This document shows, piece by piece, positions 18,612-27,713 of a stretch of DNA of 64,000 nucleotides (positions are counted from its first letter, which is position 1; each line of letters starts with the position of its first letter). Source of the DNA: Nostoc sp. WHI (GTDB lineage: Bacteria; Cyanobacteriota; Cyanobacteriia; Cyanobacteriales; Nostocaceae); the NCBI RefSeq assembly GCF_015714725.1, contig NZ_WBKM01000157.1, positions 1 to 64,000 of the forward strand. The letters run 5' to 3'. The position numbers and the translations under genes were made by a program. Under the pieces are notes generated by a model that searched no databases, was not told the DNA's origin, and saw only the letters and a program-made list of their open reading frames with translations.

Positions 18612-18708
18612 ATATAGTTGGATTGAAAAAATTGCTTTTGTGATTTAATAAAAATTTTGCCTTATTAAAGACACTAAAGCACTAAAGAAAAAAAAGTGGT
18701 CTATATTG

Positions 18709-18808
18709 CAATACAGTTCAGATAAGACCAAAACATTTGTAGAGACGGCGATTTATCGCGTCTTTCGATCTAGAATTTTCATCAAAAAACCTTAACCGAA
18801 CTGTATTG
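18709..18808. repeat. MITE-like element, family A
   Basis: CAATACAGTTCAGATAAG (18709-18726) and CTTAACCGAACTGTATTG (18791-18808) are 18-bp terminal inverted repeats with two mismatches. The core has the GAGACGGCGATTTATCGCGTC palindrome shared with 8145-8225. It lies upstream of the permease gene in the 377-bp intergenic region. Confidence 0.7.
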
Positions 18809-18847
18809 AGTCGGGCAGTGCCTGCAATTGCTATTTGACCTCAGAAT

Positions 18848-18868
18848 CCCCCGTTTAGAAAACGGGGG
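18848..18868 (-). terminator. Possible terminator hairpin downstream of the HlyD gene
   Basis: CCCCCGTTT and AAACGGGGG form a 9-bp perfect stem with a three-base loop, about 120 bp past the hlyD-like stop on the minus strand. The usual T-run is poor, so this is tentative. A short GTG frame (29 codons, about 18886-18975) between it and the HlyD gene is too weak to call. Confidence 0.35.
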
Positions 18869-18988
18869 AGTATGTCAACAGGCTGATTACTAATTGCGCT
18901 GGTTGCGATCGCTTGCATTGATCTTCTTTATTTCATTACGTGCTTTGTATCCAGTGCCTTTACTCTTCTTGGGTGGCACTAACTCTAA

Positions 18989-20494
18989 TCACAAATCTGT
19001 TAAAATTCTTGCCTTTTTTAGGATAAACTGTAGCACTGTTTCTTGAGAAGAAATAATGTCTGCTCTACCTTCCATACCAGATTGAATTGCACACTTGCGT
19101 AGCTTGCCCCCATAGCGATCACCAACAGTTAATACTAGGTTTTCTGGCTGGATAGTCACCTCATAATTAGCAATAGCGTTTTTATCCTTGCTTGGGGATG
19201 TTATTGTATCTGGAGAAACGGCACTCACTTTACCTTTGAGAGTCCCATATTCAGTATAGGAACAACCAGAAACTCGCAGTTGCACTTCTTGGCCCTTTTC
19301 TACCTTACGGATATCCTGAGATTCCACCAATGCCTTAATTATTAAAGGTGAATCATTAGGAGAAATTTGAGCGACAATATCACCCGATCGCAACACTTGC
19401 GAAGGATTACGCAGATTTAATTCCTGGATAATACCAGATGCAGAGGCACGAATCACTGTGTCTGCAATCTCTCGAATAATTTGTTTAAGTTCTTCTTGAT
19501 CGCGGCTAAACTGCTTTTGGATTTCTACTTTTTGCTGGACTAATTGCTCTCGTTCTTGATTTAATTTTCCCAGGTTGACTTTACCTGTAGCGCTTTCGAC
19601 AGCAATTTTTTCCTGAGAAATTGCCACATTAGCATCACTAGGATTAAGGCTAGGAAATGCCCCTTGTAGTCTAGCTGTGGCTGCTTCTACTGCTTGTTGT
19701 TGTTGTTGAATTGCTTGTTGTTGTTCTTCTACATTAGCTTTTTGTGATTCTAGGAGTTGTTTTTGTTGTTCAACAGCTAGCTGCACTTCTTGGAATTGAT
19801 CCTGAGAAATCGATCCGGTTTGGACTAAGGGCTGATATCTGTCTCGCTTTGCCTTTGCTGCTTTTAAAGAAGCCCCACTAGACTTAAAATTCGCTATTGC
19901 TGATTTTAATTGTGTGTGAGTTTTTTGTAATTCTTTTTGAGCTTGCTTTACATTTGCTTTAGCTTCCCTGACTTGGGCAATTGAAGTGCTTTGCCTGTCT
20001 TGTATGTCGCGTTGACTGCGATTAAGTTCAGCTTTAGCTGAGACAATAATCCGACTGGTGCGATCGCTTTCTGCCACTATCTGCCCATCTAAAGCCAGAA
20101 TTTGGGCATCAAGTTGAAACAATTGCAGTTCAGCTTGCCTCATATTCGTTTGCAGTTGGCTCTTTTGAGTCTGAAGACGGTTATCGTCTATCAGGGCAAT
20201 CATATCTCCTTTTTTTACTGGCTGATTTACCTGTACGGCAATGCTTTTAATCGTTCCTTCTGTTGCTGCTTGTACTAGGCGCAGTTCTCCGGCAGGACGA
20301 ATAGTTGCTGGGACTTTGACGGTAATTTTATATTTTAGGATACCTGCCAGGATAATAGTAGCACCAAAGATGGTAAGGAGAACTATTCCCCCGATTGTTG
20401 TCCAACGACTAATCGGGGGCAAAAATTCGTTTGGGGTGGCGGGGTGGAGAAAGTCTGGATTAGTCACTCCCTCAGCGTTGGGATGAGAAGCCAT
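18989..20494 (-). CDS. HlyD family periplasmic adaptor (membrane fusion protein)
   Basis: About 501 residues from the ATG at 20494, preferred because it lies 14 bp past the ABC ATPase stop; a longer frame would overlap that gene. One transmembrane segment (GGIVLLTIFGATIILAGILKY) is followed by a lipoyl-like half (IRPAGELRLVQAATEGTIKS), a long coiled coil rich in Gln/Lys (about residues 100-330) and the second barrel half with VIRASASGIIQELNLRNPSQ. It would bridge an inner-membrane transporter to the outer membrane. With the preceding ATPase it forms an operon, but no permease gene is next to them. Confidence 0.82.
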   Translation of the reverse strand: MASHPNAEGVTNPDFLHPATPNEFLPPISRWTTIGGIVLLTIFGATIILAGILKYKITVKVPATIRPAGELRLVQAATEGTIKSIAVQVNQPVKKGDMIALIDDNRLQTQKSQLQTNMRQAELQLFQLDAQILALDGQIVAESDRTSRIIVSAKAELNRSQRDIQDRQSTSIAQVREAKANVKQAQKELQKTHTQLKSAIANFKSSGASLKAAKAKRDRYQPLVQTGSISQDQFQEVQLAVEQQKQLLESQKANVEEQQQAIQQQQQAVEAATARLQGAFPSLNPSDANVAISQEKIAVESATGKVNLGKLNQEREQLVQQKVEIQKQFSRDQEELKQIIREIADTVIRASASGIIQELNLRNPSQVLRSGDIVAQISPNDSPLIIKALVESQDIRKVEKGQEVQLRVSGCSYTEYGTLKGKVSAVSPDTITSPSKDKNAIANYEVTIQPENLVLTVGDRYGGKLRKCAIQSGMEGRADIISSQETVLQFILKKARILTDL

Positions 20495-20508
20495 TTTTGA
20501 ATTCAATG

Positions 20509-21300
20509 TTAAAGCATTTTTTCCAAGAACTGCTTGGCGCGATCGCACTTAGGATTGTGGAAAAATTCGTTAGGAGTAGTATCTTCTGCTAAACTTCCTT
20601 CATCAAGGAACATAATCCGATTGGCAACAACTCTTGCAAAGCCCATTTCATGAGTGACGATCGCCATTGTCATTCCAGATAGTGCTAAAGTTTTCATGAC
20701 TTCCAGCACATCTTTAACCATCTCTGGATCTAGGGCTGATGTGGGTTCATCAAATAAAATCATTTCTGGTTCCATTGCTAATGCCCGAGCGATCGCTACT
20801 CGCTGCTTTTGTCCCCCGGATAGTTTAGATGGATAGACATCTGCTTTTGGCTCTAAACCTACCTTAGTAAGCAATTCTAAGCCCTGCTTTTGGGCTTTTT
20901 GCTTGTTTACTCCTTTCACCTTTATGGGTGCATAGGTGACATTTTCTAGCACTGTCATGTGGGGGAATAAATTAAAATGTTGAAATACCATTACCAAATG
21001 CTGGCGCACTTTAGCAATGTTAGTTTTAGGCTTGGTGATTTCTTGCTCGTGAAAGTAGATTCTGCCTCTAGTAGGTTGTTCTAGCAAGTTCATGCATCGC
21101 AGAAAGGTAGACTTACCTGAACCAGAAGGGCCGAGTATGGCAACTACTTCCCCCTGGTAAAACTCAGTGGAAATATCTTTGAGTACGTCGAGTTTGCCAA
21201 AAGATTTACACAAGAATTCCGTGCGAATTATTGCGCGCTCATTTAATCGGCGATCTCCTAACTCAGAGGTCGCAAAATTTTTCTCCCACCAGTCCAGCAT
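20509..21300 (-). CDS. Polar amino acid-type ABC transporter ATP-binding protein with odd N-terminal leader
   Basis: A 263-residue ATPase of the GlnQ/HisP type: Walker [11 protein letters not shown]-loop [13 protein letters not shown], signature [15 protein letters not shown], Walker [14 protein letters not shown] and switch VTHEMGFAR. The domain proper begins at [17 protein letters not shown]. The first about 23 residues, [20 protein letters not shown], are not part of the ABC fold and resemble the N-terminal DNA-binding end of Tn5/IS4-like transposases. No ATG exists between this leader and the ABC domain. It precedes an HlyD gene rather than a permease, an unusual pairing. Confidence 0.83.
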   Translation of the reverse strand: MLDWWEKNFATSELGDRRLNERAIIRTEFLCKSFGKLDVLKDISTEFYQGEVVAILGPSGSGKSTFLRCMNLLEQPTRGRIYFHEQEITKPKTNIAKVRQHLVMVFQHFNLFPHMTVLENVTYAPIKVKGVNKQKAQKQGLELLTKVGLEPKADVYPSKLSGGQKQRVAIARALAMEPEMILFDEPTSALDPEMVKDVLEVMKTLALSGMTMAIVTHEMGFARVVANRIMFLDEGSLAEDTTPNEFFHNPKCDRAKQFLEKML

Positions 21301-21381
21301 TGCTTGTCACCTTTAACACCGAATTTCAATTACTGTACCGTATATGCGAACCGCTATAATTTACGTTACGAATAGACTATA

Positions 21382-22146
21382 CTACCACTGATATCTTTCT
21401 GGTTTCATTCGCTCCCAGGCAAAATTCATTTTTACCCAAGCATCCCGCCAGTAACTTTTGAAACTATGTCCTCCGGCTCTGAGTGCACGATGATGACCAA
21501 TCCAGACTAAAATCACTGGTACATAGTAAAGAATATACTGTATAAAATAAGTAAGCTTCCGTAACCATGCAGGGCGATTTCTGTGCAGAATTGCTAAACG
21601 CTCGTATTGAAAACGAATATGCTTTACTTCGTCCCTTAATATTTGTTGACACAACTGCTTTAGAACTGGGGAATTTGTTGCGTTTTTAATTGCTTTATAA
21701 TAAACCAGTGCTAGAGTCTCAACCATGATGACCGGAGTTGTCCACATCTCCATCGTTGGGATTGCATAGCGTATTTTACGAAACAGCGTGTCGCCCCAGT
21801 TACGCTGCAACCGAGGGATTTGAGCAAGGTCAAGAAACCTTCCTAAGTCGCCTCCATGACGTTGTTCTTCTTTAATAAATAGTTCAATCGCATCAACATA
21901 TTTAGGATCTTTGATGCGCTGTGCATAATTTTTACCAGCAGTCAGCAAGTGCAACCCATCCGATGTCTCACCCAATTGCCAAGCTGCTAAAGAATCTGCT
22001 ATGGCATTTTGCTCATCCTTTGTAATTTCTGCACCACTTTCCCAAGGAATCTTTAATTGAAACTCAGCGTTGGTTTTGTAGTAGGTGTACCACTGATCAG
22101 ATGTTGTGATTGAAGATAAGGTAGGTAACAGCTTATGAGGATTCAT
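21382..22146 (-). CDS. Ferritin-like diiron protein of unknown function
   Basis: A 254-residue protein with two helix-pair metal motifs: EEQRHGGDLGRFL (about residue 91) and DEVKHIRFQYERL (about residue 173), the E..ExxH type arrangement of ferritin-like/AurF-like diiron oxygenases. Between them is a helix VIMVETLALVYYKAI that supplies another Glu. The C-terminal hydrophobic YFIQYILYYVPVILVWIG may contact the membrane. It follows the ABC ATPase gene by about 80 bp upstream on the same strand, so it may be first in that operon. Substrate unknown. Confidence 0.62.
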   Translation of the reverse strand: MNPHKLLPTLSSITTSDQWYTYYKTNAEFQLKIPWESGAEITKDEQNAIADSLAAWQLGETSDGLHLLTAGKNYAQRIKDPKYVDAIELFIKEEQRHGGDLGRFLDLAQIPRLQRNWGDTLFRKIRYAIPTMEMWTTPVIMVETLALVYYKAIKNATNSPVLKQLCQQILRDEVKHIRFQYERLAILHRNRPAWLRKLTYFIQYILYYVPVILVWIGHHRALRAGGHSFKSYWRDAWVKMNFAWERMKPERYQW

Positions 22147-22339
22147 TAAAACTCAAAATGTGTGTAGCATTATGTTGTTTTAATGATTCCCAAAACTGAC
22201 TGCAAACTTTTTAGACCATTTGAGTTAATGATTGTAACTCATCCTTGGGTAAAGACGCGATTCATCGCGTCTCTACAAATGGTTTATTTGTCGCATTCTT
22301 TGTTCAAATTGGTAATGCATATTTCCTGTCTCTACTTCT

Positions 22340-22954
22340 TTAAAAAATTTGTTCCAAGCGTTGGAAATCGCGTTGCACTTCATAGGAGAGACTTTTATTA
22401 TGGGGGTCTGTCTTCAGGGCTTTTTTGAGATAAATCCTCGCTTTGAGCAGCTGGTTTTCGGAAATTAGCGCTCTTCCCCAAATTTGATAAGCGATCGCTA
22501 GCCATTGACGGACTTCTGCATCTGTTGACATCCGATCTGCTAAAGCTTCTGCCAGTGCGATCGCTTGAGGAAATCGTCTTTCTTGCAAAAATCGCTGTAA
22601 TTGCTCATAAGTCTTCCACTTCAGCCGTTCTTCTATTTCCAATAGATTCGGCGGCTTCAGTGTGGCTGATTGTTGGCTTGTCACCGTTGTTACTGGTCGA
22701 TGCGTTGCCTTTGCCTGATCAAGCCCAGATGTTGACATCTGATTTGAATGTGCAGCTGTTTCTTCTGGTAATACTACCGTCAGCAGAAGTTTGTAAGCCT
22801 CTGTCAAGGCGATAAACTTATCTTTGGCTTTGTTGTCATCTGGGTTGATATCGGGATGATATTGCTGCGCCAGTCGTCGGTAAGACGCTTTGATGTCAGC
22901 AAAAGAAGCTCCCGATCTTAAACCCAGTAAACGGTAACAATCTCCAAGATCCAT
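22340..22954 (-). CDS. J-domain (DnaJ-like) protein
   Basis: A 204-residue protein with an N-terminal J domain (DCYRLLGLRSGASFADIKAS, HPD at residues 33-35, DKFIALTEAYKLLL) that would stimulate an Hsp70. The remainder has no zinc finger or DnaJ C-domain, but a low-complexity linker and a helical, TPR-like end (WLAIAYQIWGRALISENQLL, ARIYLKKALKTDPHN). It is therefore a type III J protein, perhaps an adaptor. It is monocistronic; a palindromic GACGCGATTCATCGCGTC block lies downstream at about 22252-22272. Confidence 0.85.
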   Translation of the reverse strand: MDLGDCYRLLGLRSGASFADIKASYRRLAQQYHPDINPDDNKAKDKFIALTEAYKLLLTVVLPEETAAHSNQMSTSGLDQAKATHRPVTTVTSQQSATLKPPNLLEIEERLKWKTYEQLQRFLQERRFPQAIALAEALADRMSTDAEVRQWLAIAYQIWGRALISENQLLKARIYLKKALKTDPHNKSLSYEVQRDFQRLEQIF

Positions 22955-23080
22955 CTTGAACTATCAGCTATCGAATATTTAGCTATCGGCTATCATCTGT
23001 CAGTATCAGCTTTAAGCCTGGACTACTAATGATAAAGGCTAATTTCCTATTTTAAAGTCCAATTTTGACAGTTTGTTTTG

Positions 23081-23190
23081 GGAAGGGAGTGGGGAGTGGG
23101 GAGTGGGGAGTTTTAGGAGTTAGAATTCTTCCCCTGCTTCCCCTACTCCCTATTCCCTACTCCCTACTCCCTACTCCCTACTCCCTACTC
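23081..23190. repeat. Heptanucleotide short tandem repeats (STRR)
   Basis: A G-rich run of GGGGAGT units (about 23081-23110) and a C-rich run of CCCTACT/TCCCTAC units (about 23140-23190) face each other and could pair as a hairpin. Such 7-bp degenerate repeats are typical of heterocystous cyanobacteria. The right end overlaps the last codons of the clpP3 gene and supplies its stop codon. Confidence 0.85.
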
Positions 23191-23796
23191 TGGTACTAAT
23201 ATAGAGGTTCGTTCTTCAATCACACGGTCAATTAAACCGTATTCTTTTGCCTCTTCGGCAGACATGAAAAAGTCGCGATCCATATCTTTTTCAATCTTGG
23301 CTATGGTCTGACCGGTTTTATCGGCATAAATTCCATTGAGCTCGTGACGAATCCGCAGAATCTCTCTAGCTTCAATTTCGATATCGCTTGCTTGTCCACG
23401 GGTGCCACCTGAAGGCTGGTGAATCATAATCCGTGAGTGAGGCAATGCTAGCCGTTTGCCCTTGGTGCCAGCTGCCAACAGGAAAGACCCCATTGAAGCA
23501 GCTAAACCCACGCAAATAGTTACTACATCTGATTTAATATGTTGCATGGTATCAAAAATAGCCATGCCAGATGTAACCATCCCACCAGGAGAATTGATGT
23601 ATATGTAAATATCTTTACCTGGATCATCTGAGTCCAGATACAACATTACAGCGATAATTTGATTGGCAATTTCATCATCAATATCTCGCCCCAAGAAAAT
23701 AATCCGTTCCCGGTAAAGGCGATCGTAGATGCTAATCCAATCTGTATATTGTCCTCCGGGCATCCGGTAAGGAACTTTAGGAACGCCTATAGGCAT
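23185..23796 (-). CDS. clpP3: ATP-dependent Clp protease proteolytic subunit (ClpP3 type)
   Basis: A 203-residue ClpP with the catalytic triad: S101 in [15 protein letters not shown]126 in MIHQPSGG and an Asp near 175 in [19 protein letters not shown]. It is 113 bp downstream of the ClpR gene on the same strand, the arrangement of the essential cyanobacterial ClpR-ClpP3 core that works with ClpC in the cytosol. The name P3 rests on that context. The final Glu and TAG stop are encoded within a heptanucleotide repeat tract, suggesting that repeat insertion defined the present C-terminus. Confidence 0.88.
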   Translation of the reverse strand: MPIGVPKVPYRMPGGQYTDWISIYDRLYRERIIFLGRDIDDEIANQIIAVMLYLDSDDPGKDIYIYINSPGGMVTSGMAIFDTMQHIKSDVVTICVGLAASMGSFLLAAGTKGKRLALPHSRIMIHQPSGGTRGQASDIEIEAREILRIRHELNGIYADKTGQTIAKIEKDMDRDFFMSAEEAKEYGLIDRVIEERTSILVPE

Positions 23797-23835
23797 TTTC
23801 GTTCTCCATTATTAATAAACTGGGGATGATTCGGA

Positions 23836-23905
23836 GAGTTAGGAGTTAAAAGTTAGGAGTGAGGAGTTTTCAATAACTCATAACTCATAACTCATAACTC
23901 ATAAC
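23836..23905. repeat. Heptanucleotide repeats between clpR and clpP3
   Basis: AGTTAGGAGT-type units give way to about four and a half copies of TAACTCA (23874-23905). They occupy most of the clpR-clpP3 spacer and end just before the ClpR stop codon, so they lie in the transcript if the two genes form an operon. Confidence 0.8.
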
Positions 23906-23909
23906 TAAA

Positions 23910-24572
23910 TTAAAGGACACCAGCAGGAAGTGGCGGATTGGCGAGTTCTTCTTTCTCAAAAACTCGGTCAATTAAACCATATTCCTTCGCTTGGTAAGGT
24001 GTTAGATATAACAGCCGATCCATATCTTTGATAATTTTTTCTGGAGGCTGTCCAGTAGTACGATGCAAGATATCAACCAGCGCGCCTTTATTTACCAAAA
24101 CTTCCCTCGCCCGAATTTGAATATCCGTTGCTTGACCTTGGGCGTAGCTCTTCGGCTGATGCAGGATAATCGAGGAGTGAGGCAAACTAGCGCGGCAACC
24201 TTTTGTACCAGCACTGAGGAGCATCGCTGCCATACCCATCGCGGAACCGACGCAGATGGTGTGAATAGGAGGCTTGATATATTTCATGGTGTCAAAGATG
24301 GCGAAGGCTTCAGTTTCAAAGCCAATGGGTTCGCCACTATAACCGGAAGTGCCGGTGGAGTTTATGTAGATTTTAATTGGCTTTTCGGGGTCGTCGGACT
24401 GCAAAAACAGCAGTTCGGCCACGATCAATTCGGTGACAGCAGGCACCAGTGGCATCCCAATATAGACAATTCGCTCCTTCAACAATAGGGAAGGTAAATC
24501 TGGTGGCGGTGTCCGGTAGAAGTTATCGCCGTAATATGGGGCTTGAACAGCCTTGATTGGGGAAATGTCCAT
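23910..24572 (-). CDS. clpR: ClpR, inactive ClpP-like subunit
   Basis: A 220-residue ClpP paralogue in which the catalytic serine is lost: aligning CVGLAASMG of ClpP3 with CVGSAMGMA here places Gly113 at the Ser position. His (ILHQPKS, H138) is kept. A family insertion, TSGYSGEPIGFETEAFAIF, precedes the active-site region. Known ClpR proteins form mixed rings with ClpP3 in cyanobacteria and plastids, so it is likely a structural partner of the downstream ClpP3. The transcription unit probably starts in the 243-bp gap before the divergent VWA gene. Confidence 0.88.
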   Translation of the reverse strand: MDISPIKAVQAPYYGDNFYRTPPPDLPSLLLKERIVYIGMPLVPAVTELIVAELLFLQSDDPEKPIKIYINSTGTSGYSGEPIGFETEAFAIFDTMKYIKPPIHTICVGSAMGMAAMLLSAGTKGCRASLPHSSIILHQPKSYAQGQATDIQIRAREVLVNKGALVDILHRTTGQPPEKIIKDMDRLLYLTPYQAKEYGLIDRVFEKEELANPPLPAGVL

Positions 24573-24815
24573 AGCAACTGATCGCTTGAAACTATGCCGT
24601 TAACTGTAATACATCCTAGCGCGATGCTAGCTTTCCTCAAGGTGCGGATTTCTCCCTAATGCTTAAAGTAGCTTCGCATCTGCCAATGCTTGGCTTCTAA
24701 GATATTCTGATTATATTAATGTATTTATGTTGGATAAGTTTTCCGTAGAGCTAAAGTAGTGCTTTGAAGTTATTTATTTAATATGTATGTATATCCTGAA
24801 TAGGGACTTTGAGTT

Positions 24816-26072
24816 ATGAAGGTTAGCTTGCAGCCTGCCTTGAATGATGGTAATTTGGACGCGAATCAACTGAACAGTCAACGTCAGTTGGGAATTTCGA
24901 TTTCAGCGATCGCAGAAAACCAAGACCGCAATGTACCACTAAATTTATGTTTGATTCTCGATCATAGTGGTTCTATGAACGGGCGACCGCTAGAAACGGT
25001 CAAAAAAGCAGCGATTCGTCTGGTGGATAGACTCAAGAATGGCGATCGCCTCAGTGTTGTAGTTTTTGATCACCGTGCCAAAGTCTTAGTACCCAGTCAA
25101 AGTATCGAAGATCCAGAGAAAATCAAACAGCAAATTAACCGCCTAGCTGCCGATGGTGGAACTGCGATTGATGAAGGACTACGCTTAGGGATTGAGGAGT
25201 TGGCGAAGGGCAAAAAAGATACTGTTTCCCAAGCCTTCCTATTAACCGATGGCGAAAATGAACACGGTAATAATGATCGCTGTTTGAAGTTCGCACAATT
25301 GGCGGCTAGCTACAATTTGACTTTGAACACTTTGGGATTTGGTGACAATTGGAACCAAGATATTTTAGAAAAAATTGCTGATGCTGGTTTGGGTACTTTA
25401 TCTTACATTCAAAAACCCGAACAGGCAGTGGATGAGTTTAATCGGCTGTTCAGCCGCATTCAAACAGTAGGATTGACTAATGCTTATCTGCTATTATCTC
25501 TAATGCCTAATGTTCGGCTAGCGGAACTCAAACCCATTGCCCAAGTTTCCCCAGACACAATCGAGTTACCACTGGAAAAAGAAGCTGATGGACGTTTCGC
25601 TGTGCGCTTGGGTGATTTAATGAAAGATGCGGAACGGGTGATTTTAGCTAATATTTATTTAGGACAATTGCCAACAGGTGAACAAGCGATCGCTAATGTC
25701 CAAGTCCGCTACGATGACCCAGCCGCTAACCAGGTAGGTTTATTTACACCGAATCTCCCAGTTTATGCTCGTGTAGTGAAAAATTACCAAGCAGACCCGA
25801 ATCCCCAGGTGCAACAATCTATTTTAGCGTTAGCGAAGTATCGTCAAACCCAGCTAGCCGAGACAAAATTGCAACAAGGCGATCGCAGTGGTGCGGCGAC
25901 AATGTTACAAACGGCTGCTAATACTGCCCTGCAAATGGGAGATAAAAGTGCGGCGACGGTGTTACAAACTTCTGCTACCCAGTTACAAGCTGGACAAGAT
26001 TTATCTGAAAGCGATCGCAAGAAAACCAGGATTGTCTCTAAAACAGTTTTGCAAGATAATCCTCCGCAATGA
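24816..26072 (+). CDS. von Willebrand factor A domain protein, copy 1
   Basis: A 418-residue protein with a VWA domain carrying an intact MIDAS: D49-H-S51-G-S53 (LILDHSGSMNG), the Thr in DGGTAIDEGL and the Asp in FLLTDGENEH. The region after about 230 forms a beta-rich domain (LPLEKEADGRFAVRLGDL), and the C-terminus is helical with Gln/Ala-rich AATMLQTAA repeats. No signal peptide. It overlaps the next gene, a close paralogue, by four bases (ATGA), so the two are translationally coupled. Partners unknown; VWA proteins generally mediate metal-dependent protein contacts. Confidence 0.85.
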   Translation: MKVSLQPALNDGNLDANQLNSQRQLGISISAIAENQDRNVPLNLCLILDHSGSMNGRPLETVKKAAIRLVDRLKNGDRLSVVVFDHRAKVLVPSQSIEDPEKIKQQINRLAADGGTAIDEGLRLGIEELAKGKKDTVSQAFLLTDGENEHGNNDRCLKFAQLAASYNLTLNTLGFGDNWNQDILEKIADAGLGTLSYIQKPEQAVDEFNRLFSRIQTVGLTNAYLLLSLMPNVRLAELKPIAQVSPDTIELPLEKEADGRFAVRLGDLMKDAERVILANIYLGQLPTGEQAIANVQVRYDDPAANQVGLFTPNLPVYARVVKNYQADPNPQVQQSILALAKYRQTQLAETKLQQGDRSGAATMLQTAANTALQMGDKSAATVLQTSATQLQAGQDLSESDRKKTRIVSKTVLQDNPPQ

Positions 26073-27349
26073 AAGTTAAATTGCTATCGGCGTTAAATGA
26101 TTCTAATGTTGATGTGGCTCAAACAAGTAGCCAACGTCAATTGGCAATGACGATTTTTGCTATCGCTGGTGAGTTTGACCAAAATCTCCCCCTTAACCTC
26201 TGCTTGATTCTCGATAAAAGTGGTTCCATGCATGGACAACCAATTAAAACGGTAATTCAGGCAGTGGAAAGATTAATTGATCGGTTGAAAGTAGGCGATC
26301 GCATTTCAGTTGTGGCTTTTTCCGGTTCTGCGGAAGTCATTATCCCCAACCAAGTCATCGAAGACCCCGAAAGCATCAAAGCTCAAATTAAAAGCAAACT
26401 CAGCGCTAGCGGCGGTACTGTCATCGCTGAGGGTTTGGAACTGGGAATTACAGAACTGATGAAGGGGACAAGAGGTGCTGTTTCCCAGGCGTTTTTGCTT
26501 ACAGATGGACATGGTGAAAGCGGTTTGCGGATTTGGAAGTGGGATATTGGGACAGATGACAACAAACGCTGTCTTCAACTTGCACAAAAGGCTGCCAAGT
26601 TGAATCTAACTATCAACACTTTCGGATTTGGCAATAGTTGGAATCAGGATTTGCTAGAAAAAATTGCTGATGTCGGTGGTGGAACTTTAGCCCATATTGA
26701 GCGCCCTGAACAAGCTGTACATGAGTTTAGCCGCTTGTTTGGACGGATTCAATCTATTGGGCTAACTAATGCCTACTTGCTGTTATCTCTAGTGCCGAAT
26801 GTCCGATTAGCAGAATTTAAACCCATTGCCCAAGTTGCCCCAGACACAATCGAGTTACCAATGGAATTAGAAGCTGATGGTAGCTTTGCTGTACGTTTGG
26901 GGGATTTGATGCAGGATGTAGAACGGGTAGTTTTGGCTAACATTTATTTGGGACAGTTGCCAGAAGGGAAACAAGCGATCGCACATCTGCAAATCCGTTA
27001 TGATGATCCGCTAGTTAACGAACAAGGTTTACTTTCGCCCCTTGTACCAGTGTATGCAGACGTGGTACAGGCGTATCAACCAGCGTTAAATTCCCAGGTG
27101 CAACAATCTATTTTGGCATTAGCAAAGTATCGGCAAACTCAGTTAGCTGAGGTGAAATTGCAACAAGGCGATCGCACTGGTGCAGCTACAATGTTGCAAA
27201 CGGCAGCTAAAACCGCTTTACAAATTGGAGATAAAGGTGCAGCAACAGTGTTGCAAACTTCCGCCACTCGCTTGCAAGCTGGCGAACAACTGTCGGATGC
27301 AGACCTCAAGAAAACTAGAATTGTATCAAAAACCGTTTTACAGGAATAG
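26069..27349 (+). CDS. von Willebrand factor A domain protein, copy 2
   Basis: A 426-residue tandem paralogue of the preceding gene, roughly two-thirds identical by eye, with MIDAS D49-K-S51-G-S53 (LILDKSGSMHG), GGTVIAEGLELG and FLLTDGHGES. It has a short insertion after the Asp strand (SGLRIWKWDIGTDDNKRC) not present in copy 1. The C-terminal tail KKTRIVSKTVLQ is shared with copy 1. The retention of two metal-competent copies in one operon suggests a heteromeric assembly or dosage effect. Function unknown. Confidence 0.85.
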   Translation: MKVKLLSALNDSNVDVAQTSSQRQLAMTIFAIAGEFDQNLPLNLCLILDKSGSMHGQPIKTVIQAVERLIDRLKVGDRISVVAFSGSAEVIIPNQVIEDPESIKAQIKSKLSASGGTVIAEGLELGITELMKGTRGAVSQAFLLTDGHGESGLRIWKWDIGTDDNKRCLQLAQKAAKLNLTINTFGFGNSWNQDLLEKIADVGGGTLAHIERPEQAVHEFSRLFGRIQSIGLTNAYLLLSLVPNVRLAEFKPIAQVAPDTIELPMELEADGSFAVRLGDLMQDVERVVLANIYLGQLPEGKQAIAHLQIRYDDPLVNEQGLLSPLVPVYADVVQAYQPALNSQVQQSILALAKYRQTQLAEVKLQQGDRTGAATMLQTAAKTALQIGDKGAATVLQTSATRLQAGEQLSDADLKKTRIVSKTVLQE

Positions 27350-27365
27350 ATAATTAATAAGTTTT

Positions 27366-27713
27366 ATGAAAACTACTGATATATCTCATTACTTCAACAA
27401 AATCTCTAAATTCTACACCATAGAAAACATTGATGATATACTAAATTTCTTACGAAAGCATCCAAACTTGGTAGATGTATTACTCAAGGCTCACCTAGAA
27501 ATCAGAAAGTATTTTCCATCCGAAAAGTTACGATTAAAGTTGTCTGTTGATCCTGAATCTCCTCAATGGGAGAAACTATTACTTTCTATCTATACCAGTC
27601 CAGAATCTAGCAATGAAGCTTTAAGTAAACTAGACGAGTTTGATCATAAATGGTGGATAGAAGCTTCATTAGGAGTTGCTGTAAATCTTTGTATCAATTT
27701 GGAATTTGAATGA
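27366..27713 (+). CDS. Uncharacterised small protein paired with a HEPN-like gene
   Basis: A 115-residue acidic protein (FLRKHPNLVDVLLKAHLEI, FDHKWWIEASLGVAVNLCIN). It recalls an unnamed cyanobacterial family of similar length that ends in a DWW/KWW motif and LCIxLEF. It lacks the GSx10DxD motif of MNT nucleotidyltransferases that often accompany HEPN proteins. It starts 16 bp after the VWA copy 2 stop and overlaps the next gene by four bases (ATGA). Possibly an antitoxin-like partner. Confidence 0.6.
   Translation: MKTTDISHYFNKISKFYTIENIDDILNFLRKHPNLVDVLLKAHLEIRKYFPSEKLRLKLSVDPESPQWEKLLLSIYTSPESSNEALSKLDEFDHKWWIEASLGVAVNLCINLEFE

Noticed and set aside
24063-24488. 141-codon frame opposite clpR
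   Set aside because: It is antisense to a well-supported gene and has no recognisable domain.
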